In this document: positions 5,452 to 6,588 of the stretch, one piece after another
Numbering within the stretch: the first letter of the stretch is position 1
Layout of the letters: every line of letters starts with the position of its first letter
Assembly: GCA_021802745.1 (NCBI GenBank)
Contig: JAJZRK010000178.1
Location: 1 to 6,588 of the forward strand
Length of the DNA: 6,588 nt
Reading direction: 5' to 3'
Source: a bacterium
GTDB lineage: Bacteria; Gemmatimonadota; Gemmatimonadetes; Gemmatimonadales; Gemmatimonadaceae
Program-made: the position numbers and the translations under genes
Notes under the pieces: generated by a model
Databases searched by the model: none
Told to the model about the DNA's origin: nothing
Seen by the model: the letters and a program-made list of their open reading frames with translations, nothing else

Positions 5452-6588
5452 CTACCCGCCGCCAACAGGGGTGGCAACCCTGTTTCCATCCCCTAGACTC
5501 GCCCCTTCCAGCCGCGAGAGACGCGTGTATAACCCGCCGGCCTCCAGGAGCTGCGCATGAGTGCCGCGCTCACGCACTTCACCGTGGTGCATCACCAGGA
5601 TTTCGGTGGAGGACACGATGGTGCTCAGCCGGTGCGCGATGGCGATGGTGGTCCGCCCGGCCATCAGTTCCCGCAGGGCCCGCTGGATGTCGGCCTCGAT
5701 GCGGCTGTCCACCGCGCTGGTTGCTTCGTCGAGCACGAGCAGCGCCGGGTCCGCCGCCACGGCCCGCGCGAACGACAGGAGCTGGCGCTCCCCCACCGAC
5801 ACCGAGGCGCCGCGTTCCGACAGCCGGTGGGCATACCCGCCGGGCAGACGCGCGATGATCCGGTCGGCGCCGACGCGCGCCGCTGCCGCCGCCACCGCCT
5901 CGTCGCTCAACGGCGCCGAAAGCCGGATGTTCGTCGCGATATCGTCGGCGAACAGGAAGATGTCCTGCTGCACGTATCCCACCAGCGCGCGCAGCTCCGA
6001 CACCGGCAGGTCGCGAATGTCCACTCCGTCAATCGTGATGCGGCCGCGCTGCGGGTCATAGAAGCGGAGGAGCAGGTTCACGATCGTCGTCTTTCCCGCC
6101 CCGGTATGGCCGATGAGCGCCAGGGTCTCGCCCGGCCCCACGCGGAACGAGACGTCGCGCAGCACCCACCGTTCGTCGTCGGCGCCCGCCTCGCGCGAGG
6201 GATAGTGGAACCAGACCCCCACGAAGGCGACGGTGACCCCCGCCCCGCGCTGCCGCTCCAGTCGCCTCATACCGACATCCGGCACGCTGGGCACCGTGTC
6301 GAGCAAGGCGAAGATCCGCTCCGCCGACGCCATCGCCTGCTGCAGGATGTTGTACTTGTCCGAGAGGTCCTGCAGGGGCTGGAAGAATCGGCGCGCCAGC
6401 TGCAGAAAGGCCGCCACCGTGCCCACGGTCACGAGCCCCGCCTGCACCCGCGACGCGGACCCGACGATGAGCATCGCCAGCGCGATGGTGGTCAGCAGCT
6501 CGATGGCCGGAAAGTAGAGCGCGTACACCCGCACCGACGACAACTGGGACGCGCGGTGGGCGGCATTGAGCGTCGCGAACGCCGAGCC
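5452..6588 (-). CDS. ABC exporter half-transporter (membrane domain plus ATPase), 5' end beyond window
   Basis: The frame is open to the right edge, reading GSAFATLNAAHRASQLSSV before the first possible internal start, so the gene begins outside the window. The 378 residues present cover the last part of a type I exporter membrane domain, with hydrophobic stretches around YALYFPAIELLTTIALAML and GLVTVGTVAAFLQL. The coupling region FFQPLQDLSDKYNILQQAMASAERIF follows, then a complete nucleotide-binding domain. The ATPase has Walker A GHTGAGKTT, Q-loop VQQDIFLF, signature VSVGERQ, Walker B LLVLDEA, D-loop SAVD and H-loop AIAHRLSTI. The signature replaces LSGGQ with the SVGERQ form, similar to the LSVGQRQ seen in one group of heterodimeric exporters. 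It likely exports a lipid, peptide or drug-like molecule as a dimer; the substrate cannot be told. The TAG stop at 5452 lies 12 nt before the FHA ATG. Confidence 0.93.
   Translation of the reverse strand, partial: GSAFATLNAAHRASQLSSVRVYALYFPAIELLTTIALAMLIVGSASRVQAGLVTVGTVAAFLQLARRFFQPLQDLSDKYNILQQAMASAERIFALLDTVPSVPDVGMRRLERQRGAGVTVAFVGVWFHYPSREAGADDERWVLRDVSFRVGPGETLALIGHTGAGKTTIVNLLLRFYDPQRGRITIDGVDIRDLPVSELRALVGYVQQDIFLFADDIATNIRLSAPLSDEAVAAAAARVGADRIIARLPGGYAHRLSERGASVSVGERQLLSFARAVAADPALLVLDEATSAVDSRIEADIQRALRELMAGRTTIAIAHRLSTIVSSTEILVMHHGEVRERGTHAQLLEAGGLYTRLSRLEGASLGDGNRVATPVGGG

Overview
This is a GC-rich, gene-dense bacterial window with strongly G/C-ending codons, frequent GTG starts, and 3-12 nt gaps or short overlaps between genes. 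The style (ATP-type PEP carboxykinase, a short lipoprotein metallopeptidase, Pro/Ala-rich FHA proteins paired with PP2C phosphatases, and heptanucleotide repeats between genes) would fit Gemmatimonadota. Nothing seen here proves the phylum; Acidobacteriota or Myxococcota are alternatives.

Layout from left to right. (1) Bases 2-109 hold the last 35 codons of a plus-strand gene, probably pckA, followed by a perfect 12-bp hairpin at 129-156. (2) A minus-strand gene starts with GTG at 757. It encodes a probable lipoprotein with a zinc-protease-like HEAAH...NExxxD motif. Its frame has no stop before the left edge of the window, so its 3' end is unresolved. (3) A short divergent intergenic region (758-921) ends in five copies of a 7-bp tandem repeat. 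The repeat sits directly in front of a plus-strand HD-domain phosphohydrolase gene (922-2142) that has no visible Shine-Dalgarno sequence. (4) A minus-strand run of five closely packed genes fills the rest. In transcription order these are an ABC exporter half-transporter (5' end outside the window), a membrane-anchored FHA protein, a PP2C-type Ser/Thr phosphatase, a 59-residue protein of unknown function, and an FkbM-type methyltransferase. The methyltransferase gene overlaps the 3' end of the HD gene tail to tail by 44 bp.

How the genes may work together: the spacing inside the minus-strand run (12 nt, 3 nt, 12 nt, then a 4-nt GTGA overlap) strongly suggests one operon. FHA domains bind phosphothreonine peptides and PP2C enzymes remove Ser/Thr phosphate, so these two form a phospho-signalling pair. 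No kinase is visible, so it would have to be encoded elsewhere. The ABC exporter and the methyltransferase suggest that the signalling module is co-expressed with export or modification of a lipid, glycan or small molecule. That link is inference from gene order only.

The most notable points are the lipoprotein metallopeptidase gene with its unresolved end, the heptad repeat placed as a 5' leader, the 59-residue protein translationally coupled to the methyltransferase, and the triple-FHA tail-anchored protein with a 9-bp-repeat-encoded APP linker.
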